Of a stretch of DNA of 64,000 nt, positions 1 to 10,322 are shown piece by piece. The first letter of the stretch is position 1. Every line of letters begins with the position of its first letter. The stretch is from Polymorphobacter_B sp038225475. GTDB lineage: Bacteria; Pseudomonadota; Alphaproteobacteria; Sphingomonadales; Sphingomonadaceae. A model generated the notes under the pieces. The model ran no database searches. It was not told where the DNA came from and saw only the letters and a list, made by a program, of their open reading frames with translations. Position numbers and translations under genes: made by a program. The stretch covers positions 310,001 to 374,000 of the forward strand of contig JBBRRA010000001.1 in NCBI GenBank assembly GCA_038225475.1, in the 5' to 3' direction.

Positions 1-368
1 CGATGCGGACCGAGGCGGCAAGCTTCTTCAGCCTGCTGCGCAACCTCGGCGGGTCGGTCGGGGTATCGCTCGCGGTCGGCATCCTCGCGCGGCAGACGCA
101 GATCGCGCACGCCGACCTTGGCGGCGGCGTCACGCCGTTCAGCGTGCCCGGGGCCGATCCCAATATCGCGCGCGCGCTGGGCACCACGGGCGATACGATC
201 CTCGCGCTGCTCAACGGTGCCGTCAACGGCCAAGCGGCGATGATCGCCTATCTCGATGTGTTTCGAATGATGATGTGGATGGCGATCGGCGTGTTACCGC
301 TGATGCTGGTGCTGCGCTCACCGCCGCCGGCCAAAGTTGCCGACGCCCCGCATGTGGCGATGGACTAA
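1..368 (+). CDS. MFS transporter, DHA2/EmrB-like, C-terminal end only
   Basis: This is the 3' end of a drug:H+ antiporter-type MFS permease whose start lies before the window. The visible 121 residues begin with a hydrophilic-to-membrane stretch (SFFSLLRNLGGSVGVS) typical of the late DHA2 helices. A periplasmic loop and one last membrane segment (about residues 86-105) follow, then a short charged tail. The family exports amphipathic drugs or metabolites across the inner membrane, often with an EmrA-type adaptor. It converges on and overlaps the DUF4126 gene by four bases. The family is likely; the substrate cannot be told from this fragment. Confidence 0.7.
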   Translation, partial: MRTEAASFFSLLRNLGGSVGVSLAVGILARQTQIAHADLGGGVTPFSVPGADPNIARALGTTGDTILALLNGAVNGQAAMIAYLDVFRMMMWMAIGVLPLMLVLRSPPPAKVADAPHVAMD

Positions 369-991
369 AGCCGGTCGCCCCAGTCGTTCCACCGTTTCCA
401 CGCGCCGCCGACGCGCGTCCAGCCCCACCATAACAGCCACCCGACGAACAGCAGCATCACCGCTGCCACGCCCAGCGCCAGCGCCGGGTGCGCCAACGCG
501 ACATACAGCCCGCCGCTGGTCACCCCGTCCTCGACGGTCGATGCGATGACGTTCGACACCGGCTCGGGACTGGCATTGAGCACGGCGCGGCCGCCGGCTT
601 TGGCCCCGTGCGACGCAAGTGCCGCGCTGCCACCGAGCAGCAGCGTCACCACCGCAAGGCTGGTCGAGCCGGGATCGACCACCGCAAGCGCCAGCAACGC
701 GCCGCCGACCGGGCGGATGAAGGTGTGAACGGCATCCCAGATGCTGTCGACCCACGCGATCTTGTCGGCGAAGAACTCGGCGACAAAGCCCAGCCCGGCC
801 GCGCCGATCACCCACCAACTCGCCAGCGCCGCGAGCCCGCTCAGATGCACCGGCGGTGTCAGGATGCCGAAGTGCATCGCCAGCCCCGTCGCCAGCACAC
901 AGGCGTAAAGCCGCCAGCCCGCGAGCAGGCTCAGGCTGCTCGCCACGCCGATGATTTCGACCGGACCCATCGCGGCTTCCCCAATTTCCAA
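365..991 (-). CDS. DUF4126 family membrane protein
   Basis: This 208-residue integral membrane protein matches the general pattern of DUF4126 proteins. It has several hydrophobic helices, a Gly/Ala-rich central part with a repeated ALAS/GGRAVLNASPEP stretch, and a final Trp-rich helix (LLWWGWTRVGGAW) followed by a short charged tail. No catalytic residues are recognisable and the function is unknown. It is transcribed away from the divergent Nudix gene, whose start is 19 bp away, so the two promoters must overlap or lie inside coding sequence. The methionine eight codons into the reading frame (at the MGPVEIIG stretch) is an equally good start. Confidence 0.65.
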   Translation of the reverse strand: MEIGEAAMGPVEIIGVASSLSLLAGWRLYACVLATGLAMHFGILTPPVHLSGLAALASWWVIGAAGLGFVAEFFADKIAWVDSIWDAVHTFIRPVGGALLALAVVDPGSTSLAVVTLLLGGSAALASHGAKAGGRAVLNASPEPVSNVIASTVEDGVTSGGLYVALAHPALALGVAAVMLLFVGWLLWWGWTRVGGAWKRWNDWGDRL

Positions 992-1010
992 CGCAGGCTA
1001 CAGTGCATCG

Positions 1011-1799
1011 ATGACCGAGAGCAAATCCGAAGCTGCCATTGCCGCCGCCACCGTCGTGCTGATGCGCGACACCGGCGGCGTCCCCGAACTGCTGCTGGTC
1101 GAACGCGCGGCCGCGACAGCGTTTGCCGGGGGCGCGATGGTGTTCCCCGGCGGCCGTGTCGATCCCGGCGACCATGCCGTCGCCGCCGACGCGGCGCTGG
1201 CGATCGGCACGGCGGGGCTCGACCCGACCGACGCCGCCGCGCGCGTTGCCGCCGCGCGCGAAAGTTTCGAGGAGGCCGATGTCGTGCTCAGCGACGGCCC
1301 GCCGCTGGCCGCGAACGACCGCGCGGCGTGGCGCGCGCAGCTCAATGCCGATACGCTGTCCTATGGCGACTTCCTGCGCGCCGCCGGGCATCGGATCGAT
1401 ACCGCGCGGCTGACGCCGTTTACCCGCTGGGTGCCCCCCGCCGCCGCCAAGCTGGCGCGGCATTTTGATACATTATTCTATATCGCCGAACTGCCGCCGG
1501 GCGAAACGGTTACGCCCGATGGCCGCGAGGCGGTCGCCGCGCATTGGTTGACCGCCGGCGACGCGGTGGCGCGCGCCAAACGCAGCGAAATCTCGCTGCT
1601 GTTCCCGACGCGGCGCAACCTTGAACGGCTGGCGCAATATCCGTCGCTGGCAAGCTTGCTGGCGCGCTTGGCCGAGCTGCCGATCACGCTGATCCAGCCC
1701 GAAATCGTCATGCGCGACGGCGCGCCGTGGCTGACGATCCCGACGGACTGCGACTATCCGATTACCGAAGAACTCATCGGCGCGGTGCGGCGCGAGTGA
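1011..1799 (+). CDS. NUDIX hydrolase
   Basis: A 262-residue Nudix-superfamily hydrolase, expected to cleave nucleoside diphosphates linked to another moiety. The visible signature is FPGGRVDPGD followed by ARESFEEADV, which carries the R-E-x-x-E-E metal-binding core. The spacing between the Gly-rich part and the RExxEE helix is longer than the classical box. This is a pattern of the CoA-diphosphatase/NUDT19-like branch, but the substrate is inferred only. The start MTESKSEA was chosen because it sits just before the Nudix beta-strand; the longer frame beginning at 951 would overlap the divergent DUF4126 gene. Confidence 0.7.
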   Translation: MTESKSEAAIAAATVVLMRDTGGVPELLLVERAAATAFAGGAMVFPGGRVDPGDHAVAADAALAIGTAGLDPTDAAARVAAARESFEEADVVLSDGPPLAANDRAAWRAQLNADTLSYGDFLRAAGHRIDTARLTPFTRWVPPAAAKLARHFDTLFYIAELPPGETVTPDGREAVAAHWLTAGDAVARAKRSEISLLFPTRRNLERLAQYPSLASLLARLAELPITLIQPEIVMRDGAPWLTIPTDCDYPITEELIGAVRRE

Positions 1800-1849
1800 A
1801 ACGGCGCGCGCTCCCCGTAATTGCCATAGCGTTGTACCGGGAGAGTATC

Positions 1850-2239
1850 ATGATCCGCCGCTATCTGCTTGCCACCGCCGCGATTATCCTGACCGGTGCG
1901 GTCGCGGCTTTTGCGATGGTCGCATTTGCCGGGGCTGCGGTGGCGTTCGCCGCACCGCCGTCACCCGACGCCGCAGTCACGCCGGCAGTGATGCCCGATC
2001 CGGTCGCGATGCGGATGAAACTCAAGGACATGGACACCGATCACGACGGCCGCTGGAGCAAGGCCGAGTGGCTGGCGGGCGGGCGCAAGGAAAAGGGCTT
2101 CGACCGCATGGATACCAACCATGACGGCTTTCTGACGCCCGACGAGCTCAAGGCCGGCATGGCCGCGATGCGCGAACACCGCGCCGGCGACATGCCGCTA
2201 CCGCCGGGCGACGCGCCGCTGCCCGGGACGCCGCAATAG
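1850..2239 (+). CDS. EF-hand calcium-binding exported protein
   Basis: A 129-residue protein with an N-terminal signal or anchor helix (IRRYLLATAAIILTG and the following Ala-rich stretch). Two EF-hand loops follow, DTDHDGRWSKAE and DTNHDGFLTPDE, each with Asp/Asn at positions 1, 3 and 5 and Glu at 12, then a Pro-rich tail. It probably binds Ca2+ in the periplasm; a partner cannot be inferred. The ATG at 1850 follows a GGGAGAG ribosome site seven bases upstream, which is why the longer frame starting at 1727 inside the Nudix gene was not used. Confidence 0.7.
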   Translation: MIRRYLLATAAIILTGAVAAFAMVAFAGAAVAFAAPPSPDAAVTPAVMPDPVAMRMKLKDMDTDHDGRWSKAEWLAGGRKEKGFDRMDTNHDGFLTPDELKAGMAAMREHRAGDMPLPPGDAPLPGTPQ

Positions 2240-2254
2240 TCCGCTGAACGGCGA

Positions 2255-2485
2255 CTACGACCCCTTGTACCCCGTCGACGGGGCCGGGTCGCTCCCGCGC
2301 CCCGGCTGCGTGTTCGACGCCGGGTCGCTTGCGGGGAAACTTTCATCGAGCTCGATGTCGAGCTTCGCATCGGCGTGCGACGGGTCGGTTTTCAACACCG
2401 GCTTGTCGTGCGCGTCATGCGCCTCGCGCGTGGCGGGCTGCGGCGGCGTGGTTTCGGCGGCGAGCGGGCGGGCATCGGTCATCAT
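2255..2485 (-). CDS. Small hydrophilic protein with DESFPASDP motif
   Basis: A 76-residue, highly hydrophilic and probably disordered protein. Its centre is acidic and it carries the motif LDESFPASDPAS near the C-terminus. Short proteins ending in a DESFPASDPPS-like box are common and uncharacterised in sphingomonads and related alphaproteobacteria (recalled, not searched). It is convergent with the EF-hand gene, with only 15 bp between the two stop codons. No function is assigned. Confidence 0.55.
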   Translation of the reverse strand: MMTDARPLAAETTPPQPATREAHDAHDKPVLKTDPSHADAKLDIELDESFPASDPASNTQPGRGSDPAPSTGYKGS

Positions 2486-2597
2486 CGGTCTCCTTGTCCG
2501 ATCAGACGCGCCGCGCGCTGCGGCGGTTCCGCCGGTTGTCGCACCGGGCGCGAAGCCCTAGCTTAGGGCATCGGGCGCGCGCACCCTTGCGCGATGC

Positions 2598-2612
2598 GAA
2601 CAAATCTGGAAC
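2598..2612. promoter_or_regulatory. LexA/SOS box upstream of uvrA
   Basis: The sequence reads GAAC-N7-GAAC, the exact reverse complement of GTTC-N7-GTTC, the established LexA operator of alphaproteobacteria. It ends 11 bp before the chosen uvrA start codon. It therefore supports both SOS control of uvrA and the start at 2624 rather than the in-frame ATG at 2594, which would place the operator inside the coding region. Confidence 0.7.
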
Positions 2613-2623
2613 AAACCTCCGCT

Positions 2624-5461
<2,838 letters not shown>

Positions 5462-5509
5462 TGTATCAGAGACGTCTAGCGCACGGCGTCGATTTTGAGG
5501 GGGATACAC

Positions 5510-6713
5510 ATGGCGGATTTAAAGGCCCCTAATGAAGACGTTGAATTCGCCGAGGACGATGATCTCGGAGATTATAGCGAGCTGAATCAGAATTCGTTTT
5601 CCCAAGCCGTACTTTGGGGGACGGATTGGACGGTTGACACCCTTCTTAACCAAATTGAACGTAAAAATATCGATATTAGCCCCCAGTTTCAACGTAGAGA
5701 CGCGTGGACACGCCAAGCGAAAAGTCGATTTATTGAGTCTGTGATTTTAGGACTTCCAATCCCGCAAATTGTTCTTGCTGAGAGAAAGCAGCAGCGTGGT
5801 ACGTATTTGATCCTAGACGGTAAGCAACGTTTGGTTAGCCTGGCGCAGTACGCTGGGATTATGAAGGACTCCAAAAATAATTCATTTTCGTTATCTGGTC
5901 TAGAAATCTTAGATGACCTCAAAGGGGTTGGTCTAAAACGTCTTCGGGCAAGCCCAGGACTTGAGTCCTACGCAACATCCTTTGGCTCACACACAATTAG
6001 GGCGATTGTTATTCGCAATTGGCCAAGTATTGGTTTTTTGCACTTAGTTTTTCAGCGTCTGAATACTGGGAGTTTGAAATTTATCGCCGCAGGAACTAAG
6101 GCAAGCCGTAACACCGGGGCCGTTTCTTGATTATGTCGATCAGTATGCGTCTCGATCGGGATATATTCATAAATTGCTAGGCATTAAAGATGCTGATGCG
6201 CGTATGCGCGATACAGAATTGCTTGTTAGATTCATTGCTTTTCAAACAAGACTGAATCGTTATACTGGTAGAATGAAAGAATTCATCGACGATTCCTGTA
6301 TCTATTTTAATAGAACATGGTCTGAGAATGAAGGACAAGTAGCGGCGCTTTGCATAGCTTTCGACAAGGCTGCGGAGTGCCTTTTTGAGGTTTTTGGCGA
6401 GCGTGAGGTTGCGCGTCGCGCTTATTCTCAGTTGTTTAATAGATCGATCTTTGACGCCCTCGCCTTTTACGCTGCCAAAGACGACGTTACGGTCGCGATG
6501 CTTGAACGAGCGGAGCATATACGAGGCGCTTATAAGCGCGTGGTCGAGACCCAAGAATTTCAAGAAGCAGTAGGATCTGACACCGCGGGAATTCCTCACA
6601 CTTTTGATCGCCTGAGAATATGGGGTGAGGCGCTTATAGAAGAGGGCGTAAATAACCTAAAAGTTCCAACATTGATTGAGGGTGAGAATAAGTCTGTACG
6701 GATCGAGTATTAG
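5510..6713 (+). pseudogene. DUF262 (GmrSD-N/ParB-like) protein, split by a +1 frameshift
   Basis: Two reading frames (5510-6130 and about 6081-6713) join into one DUF262 protein of about 400 residues if one T of the TTT at 6080-6082 is removed. Frame one has FQRRDAWTRQAKSRFIES, LGLPIP and the ParB-like nucleotide-binding motif DGKQR at residues 103-107. After the shift the second frame reads LKLSPQELRQAV, the continuation expected after NTG in this family, and then a helical C-terminal half. DUF262 is the N-terminal NTPase-type domain of the GmrSD modification-dependent nuclease and of many defence proteins. The start was set by GAGGGGG seven bases upstream. The stretch is far more AT-rich than its neighbours, suggesting transfer. 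It could be a real decay mutation, a sequencing error or a slippage site. It is followed after three bases by the HEPN gene. Confidence 0.75.
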
Positions 6714-6716
6714 GTC

Positions 6717-7349
6717 ATGCCATCTGTCCGTTTTCGGCAGTTGTGTTCACAAGATGCCTTATTACGTAAGAGACTATTTCCGATACAAAAGGATTGGGCT
6801 TTAGTCAGCCCTACCGCCAGCGAAAGTTTAAACACCTTAGCTTACCGTTTGTTTGTACATGCGGAGCTAGAGGGTTATCTTGAAGATAGAGCACTCGATT
6901 TACTAACGACATGTGACGAGGCTTATCGACTTCGGCAGAAGGTGTCTGTCTCATCGCTCGGTATCCTTGGGTTCTCCGAAAGAAATCACGCATCGCCGCC
7001 AGGAAAGGTGTCCGCTTGGAATGACACCTATCTGCTGGAAGCATCGTGGAAAAAATGTGTTTCCGCACTTTATGCTCAGATTAAAGAGATCAATAACGGC
7101 ATTAAAGAGAAAAACGTTTTGTTGATGTTTGTTCCATTAGGAATTTCTCCGTCCGTAATTGATCCCTTACTGCTTGCAGAACTGTCGGATCTGGGCAAAA
7201 TGCGAGGAGATGTAGCGCATAGGTCTATAAAACATAGCTTAGGCGCTGATCTAAACCCAAAGTTCGATTTTGACCGCGTAGATAATTTACTTTTGCTTTT
7301 AGAGGAATTCGACAAATATCTATCAAAAATCCGGGCGGCTGCTCGCTAG
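6717..7349 (+). CDS. HEPN-domain protein (MAE_28990/MAE_18760-like), putative RNase
   Basis: A 210-residue, mostly helical protein with no signal peptide. Near the C-terminus it has KMRGDVAHRS, an R-x4-H element (R163, H168) of the kind that forms the ribonuclease site in HEPN toxins and defence effectors. Its partnership with an upstream DUF262 gene matches the recurring DUF262 + MAE_28990-type HEPN pair (family recognition from memory). The ATG follows the DUF262 stop by three bases, so the pair is translationally coupled. Base composition is AT-rich like the upstream gene and unlike uvrA or the SRAP gene. Role as an antiviral effector is inference; with the DUF262 partner broken it may be uncoupled or silent. 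Confidence 0.7.
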   Translation: MPSVRFRQLCSQDALLRKRLFPIQKDWALVSPTASESLNTLAYRLFVHAELEGYLEDRALDLLTTCDEAYRLRQKVSVSSLGILGFSERNHASPPGKVSAWNDTYLLEASWKKCVSALYAQIKEINNGIKEKNVLLMFVPLGISPSVIDPLLLAELSDLGKMRGDVAHRSIKHSLGADLNPKFDFDRVDNLLLLLEEFDKYLSKIRAAAR

Positions 7350-7373
7350 TGTAACGTGGGTCGCGTCGCGGCA

Positions 7374-7397
7374 CAGCCGCGCCGTCGGACGCGGCTG
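7374..7397. terminator. Hairpin after the DUF262/HEPN cassette
   Basis: CAGCCGCG and CGCGGCTG form a perfect 8-bp stem around an 8-base loop, 25 bp after the HEPN stop codon. There is no T-run, so it would be a weak or factor-assisted terminator. It also marks the return to GC-rich DNA. Confidence 0.4.
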
Positions 7398-7413
7398 CTG
7401 GCCGCGCCGGCCG

Positions 7414-7465
7414 GGCGGGGCTAAAGGCACGGTTTAGCAAACGCTAAACCGGTGCCCGCCCCGCC
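7414..7465 (+). promoter_or_regulatory. Long three-part hairpin abutting the SRAP start codon
   Basis: Three nested inverted arms fill the 52 bases directly before the ATG. The outer pair is GGCGGGG/CCCCGCC, the middle pair GGCAC/GTGCC, and the inner pair GGTTTAGC/GCTAAACC around an AAAC loop. The arms are separated only by small internal loops. The hairpin leaves no obvious Shine-Dalgarno sequence and ends one base before the start codon. It could be a translational control element, a protein operator, or a cruciform at the island edge. Confidence 0.55.
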
Positions 7466-8146
7466 ATGTGCAACGAAGCTGCCCGTCGTACCGCCCTCGG
7501 CCTGATGCGCGAGGATTTCAGCCAGCTGAAGATTCCGCTGCGCTTTCCGGAGGGGCTGCCCAATCTGGGCGAGGCGCCGAGTATCCGAATCACCGACACC
7601 ACCGTCATCGTCCGCGCCGCGGACGACGCGGTCGAGATGGTGCAGCGGCGGTGGAGCTGGCTCGGGCCCGCGTCCGCGCGGGGGCCGGGCAAGCCGGTCT
7701 ATAACTTCCGCAGCGAGGGGCGGCGCTTCGAGGGGGCGGACTTCGGGCGCGGCGGCGGCGGGCGCTGCCTGATCCCGCTCGACGGCTTTTACGAATTCAC
7801 CGACGCCGCGCCGGGGGCGAAGCGCAAGGACAAGTGGCTGTTCACGCTCGCCGACACCGCTGCGCCTGCGTGGACCGGCGCGCCGGGCGCGCGCGCCGCC
7901 CCCGGGCTGTTCGCCGTCGCCGGGCTGTGGCGCGGCGGCGCGGATTTCGGCAAGGGCATGACCGGCGAGGCGTGGACGATGCTGACCTGCGCGCCCGGCC
8001 CCGACATCGCGCCCTATCATTCGCGCCAGATCGTCCTGATGCCGCGCGACCGTTGGGCGGACTGGCTGGGCGGTAGGGTGCCTGCCGCCGACCTGATCGC
8101 GCCGACGCCGGCGGGGACGCTGACCGTGGCGCAGGTCGTCAGCTAA
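7466..8146 (+). CDS. SRAP-family protein (SOS response-associated peptidase, YedK/HMCES type)
   Basis: SRAP proteins cross-link abasic sites in single-stranded DNA through a thiazolidine made by the N-terminal Cys and so protect forks from strand breaks. All expected residues are seen: Cys2 exposed after Met removal (MCNEAARR), N80 in YNFRSEG, E110 in DGFYEF and H185 in PYHSRQ. The length of 226 residues is normal. The start is fixed because Cys2 must follow Met1. No LexA box was seen directly upstream; instead the start codon abuts a strong hairpin. It stands alone between the AT-rich defence-like island and a small unknown gene. Confidence 0.88.
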   Translation: MCNEAARRTALGLMREDFSQLKIPLRFPEGLPNLGEAPSIRITDTTVIVRAADDAVEMVQRRWSWLGPASARGPGKPVYNFRSEGRRFEGADFGRGGGGRCLIPLDGFYEFTDAAPGAKRKDKWLFTLADTAAPAWTGAPGARAAPGLFAVAGLWRGGADFGKGMTGEAWTMLTCAPGPDIAPYHSRQIVLMPRDRWADWLGGRVPAADLIAPTPAGTLTVAQVVS

Positions 8147-8218
8147 CCGTTTTGGCGATAAACATTGACTTTTCGGGAGCGTGATACTAGGGTTGGCGGC
8201 CTTGCACAGGAGACCAGC

Positions 8219-8413
8219 ATGCCCGGCCCCTACCCCAAATCGACCGACGCCAACATGCGCACGATGACCGCTGCGGATTTCGCCGCGCGCGACGCGCCGC
8301 TGCCCGCGCCGCATCCGCACGCCGACGGGATGCCGCACCCGTGGGTGCCCGGTCGGCGCGCGCCCGGCGATGACGGCTTTGCGGTGTTCGGGGCGCGCTC
8401 GCGCGGCGGTTAA
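8219..8413 (+). CDS. Small hypothetical protein
   Basis: A 64-residue soluble peptide rich in Pro, His, Ala and Gly (for example APLPAPHPHADGMPHPW), with no membrane segment. The ATG at 8219 has CAGGAGA seven bases upstream, so translation is plausible, and a GC hairpin follows the stop. Its family is not recognised. The high content of Pro/His/Asp suggests a disordered protein; no function is proposed. Confidence 0.45.
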   Translation: MPGPYPKSTDANMRTMTAADFAARDAPLPAPHPHADGMPHPWVPGRRAPGDDGFAVFGARSRGG

Positions 8414-8420
8414 TGCGCGC

Positions 8421-8477
8421 GCGGGGGGTGCTGCGCCCCCCGACGTGTCATCAACTTCATCAACTTTGCATAGCTCG
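8421..8477. repeat. Dispersed repeat, copy 1 (with hairpin)
   Basis: A 57-bp element shared with 46812-46867. The last 35 bp (8443-8477) differ from the second copy at one base. The first 15 bp (a G-rich box) are also nearly identical; only the 6-7 bp between differ. In this copy CGGGGGG (8422-8428) and CCCCCCG (8436-8442) form a 7-bp stem that could terminate both converging genes. The right end overlaps the last codons of the minus-strand membrane gene. Confidence 0.7.
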
Positions 8478-9170
8478 GGGGCGAACCTGATGATAGACGA
8501 TCAGCCCGATGCCGACGATGCTCGGCACCGTCCACAGCAGCGGGTTGAACACATGCGCGGGCATCAGGCGCAGCAGCCCGACCGCAAGGAACGCGGTATA
8601 CGCCGAAATCCCCGCGCCGATGAACGCGCGCAGATGCTGTTGCAGATACGCGCCGCGCGGCGGTGACCGCTGCAGCATGAAGCGCAGATAGATCAGCGCA
8701 GTGATCGACCCGACCACCGCAACGCCGATCATCAGCGGCTGCCCGATCCGGAACCCGGTCCAGCCGCACTTCGCCGCCGACGCCAGCACCGCGACCTGCA
8801 GCGCGATGCTGCTCGCCCGGCGGTGGCGGTCATGCGCGCGCGCATTGCGGACGCTGAGCAACCCGTGGCGCGCCATCGCGATCGTCAGGATGCCGAGGAA
8901 CAGCATCATCCAGCCGAATAGCCCGCGGTACAGCGCAAGGTCGGCGGCGCTGCTGGTCGCGGTGGGGTGCGTGCCGACCGGATCGGCGAGTGTGCACAGG
9001 CTCATGCCGATCGCGAGGCTGCCCGCGACGATCAATGCTGTGGCGAACACGCGGCCCCAGCGGCGGTGCTGCGCGCTGCCCTTGCGGAGGACGACCGGCG
9101 CCCAGAAGCTGAGCAGCGCGACCAGCCCGGCGACGACATGGCCGGTAAGCAGAATGCGGAACAGCAGCAT
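8460..9170 (-). CDS. Seven-helix membrane protein (DUF2306-like)
   Basis: A 236-residue polytopic membrane protein with about seven hydrophobic helices, an early HVVAGL helix and a HRRWGRVF cytoplasmic loop. The arrangement resembles DUF2306-type predicted membrane proteins; the function is unknown. It lies 51 bp downstream of pufC on the same strand behind a possible terminator hairpin, so it may receive some puf read-through. Its last codons are made from the dispersed repeat, ending VRPRAMQS. Assignment to a named family is tentative. Confidence 0.6.
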   Translation of the reverse strand: MLLFRILLTGHVVAGLVALLSFWAPVVLRKGSAQHRRWGRVFATALIVAGSLAIGMSLCTLADPVGTHPTATSSAADLALYRGLFGWMMLFLGILTIAMARHGLLSVRNARAHDRHRRASSIALQVAVLASAAKCGWTGFRIGQPLMIGVAVVGSITALIYLRFMLQRSPPRGAYLQQHLRAFIGAGISAYTAFLAVGLLRLMPAHVFNPLLWTVPSIVGIGLIVYHQVRPRAMQS

Positions 9171-9184
9171 CGGGATGCGCGACG

Positions 9185-9211
9185 GCCCCTCCCGCCGGGT
9201 GCGGAAGGGGC
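9185..9211 (-). terminator. Hairpin after pufC
   Basis: Read on the minus strand, a 10-bp stem (GCCCCTTCCG pairing with CGGGAGGGGC, one G-U) closes a CACCCGG loop 10 bp after the pufC stop. No T-run follows. It is the best candidate for the end of the bchCXYZ-puf transcript, or an mRNA-stabilising 3' structure as known in puf operons. Confidence 0.45.
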
Positions 9212-9221
9212 AGCGCCGGGG

Positions 9222-10322
9222 CTAGCCGGCGACTTGCGTCGCGGCGGCGGCGGTCTTGACGGGCGGCGGCGGCGGCACTGCGGTGGCAGTCGCCGGCACC
9301 GCCGGGTGCGGCCCGCGCAGGCCGGGGTAGTCGTTGAGCATCGGCACGCCGTACAGCGGCTTGTAGACGCCCTGGTGGCAGGTCGAGCAGTTGGTCTTGT
9401 ACGCATCGCCCATCGGTCCGATGCGGTTCGCCGGCATGATGTACCGGACGCTGTTGATATAGGTGTTGTTGATGTCACGCACCATGCGGATGCCGTACCA
9501 CGCCACCGCGCGCTGCGGGCGGCTGCCCGACCAGTTCTGGAAGTTGTTGGCGTTGTGGCAATAGCTGCAGTTGACGCCGAGCGAGTTCGACATGTGCATC
9601 ATCAGGCCATAGGTGCCCTCGGCGCTGGCGATCGGCACGCGGTGCGTGCCGTCGCGGTCGGCGCTGACGCCCTGCAGGCGGATTTCGTTCGCCTTGAGCA
9701 GGTACGGCGTGAACGGATCATAGGGCAGCGAGGCGAGCGCAACGCTGTTCTGGCCCGGCGTGTTCTGGCCGTGCTTCGCGCCCGTGATCGAGCGCACCGG
9801 TGCAAAGCGGTTGGGCGTCTCGCTCCAGACATATTTCGGCACCGCATTGCCGCGGTGGCAGGTGTAGCAGGTGACGCCGACATTCTGGACGTGGCTTGTC
9901 CAGTTGGTGTTGATGTTGCGCGTCATCTGCAACATCCGGCGCGCGACGACCTTGGTATACACCGCGTCGGACGCCATGTTTTCAGGGTTGTGGCAGTAGT
10001 TGCAGCCCTGCTCGGGCGGCGCGATCCACGCGGTAATCGCCGCCATGGTATAGTTGAACTCGTCGGTGCTCAGGTCGCCGAGCACCTTGACGTTTTGATA
10101 CTCGGTCGCCGCGCGCGGTCCGCCTTCGTCTTTCGGCAAATCATACGGCGGCGCGGGCACGACGTTGTTGGCGCGCAGCTTCGCCTCGAGGCTGGTGCGG
10201 ATGACCTGTTGCGCCCCGGTGCCGCGATACCCCGTCTGTTCGGTGGTATGTACCGGCACCTCGCAGCCGCTCAGCAGCAGCACGGCACCGGTGGCGGCGG
10301 TTATCAAAGCAAGCCTGTTCAT
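9222..10322 (-). CDS. pufC: Photosynthetic reaction centre tetrahaem cytochrome c subunit
   Basis: PufC is the periplasmic lipoprotein that re-reduces the photo-oxidised special pair of the reaction centre. The 366-residue product has a signal peptide with lipobox LLSGC (Cys20). Four c-type haem sites are visible: CNYCH (107-111), CYTCH (152-156), CSYCH (252-256) and CSTCH (312-316). Axial methionines are plausible in the preceding helices (for example MMHM). A Pro/Ala-rich tail ends the protein. The start overlaps the pufM stop by four bases, so the two are co-translated. A tetrahaem PufC is present in only part of the aerobic phototrophs; others use soluble donors. Confidence 0.95.
   Translation of the reverse strand: MNRLALITAATGAVLLLSGCEVPVHTTEQTGYRGTGAQQVIRTSLEAKLRANNVVPAPPYDLPKDEGGPRAATEYQNVKVLGDLSTDEFNYTMAAITAWIAPPEQGCNYCHNPENMASDAVYTKVVARRMLQMTRNINTNWTSHVQNVGVTCYTCHRGNAVPKYVWSETPNRFAPVRSITGAKHGQNTPGQNSVALASLPYDPFTPYLLKANEIRLQGVSADRDGTHRVPIASAEGTYGLMMHMSNSLGVNCSYCHNANNFQNWSGSRPQRAVAWYGIRMVRDINNTYINSVRYIMPANRIGPMGDAYKTNCSTCHQGVYKPLYGVPMLNDYPGLRGPHPAVPATATAVPPPPPVKTAAAATQVAG

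Noticed and set aside
6077..6082. Programmed frameshifting as the explanation for the DUF262 split
   Set aside because: AAATTT is a short mixed run, not a classic slippery heptamer, and no downstream stimulator was seen; a mutation or read error is simpler.
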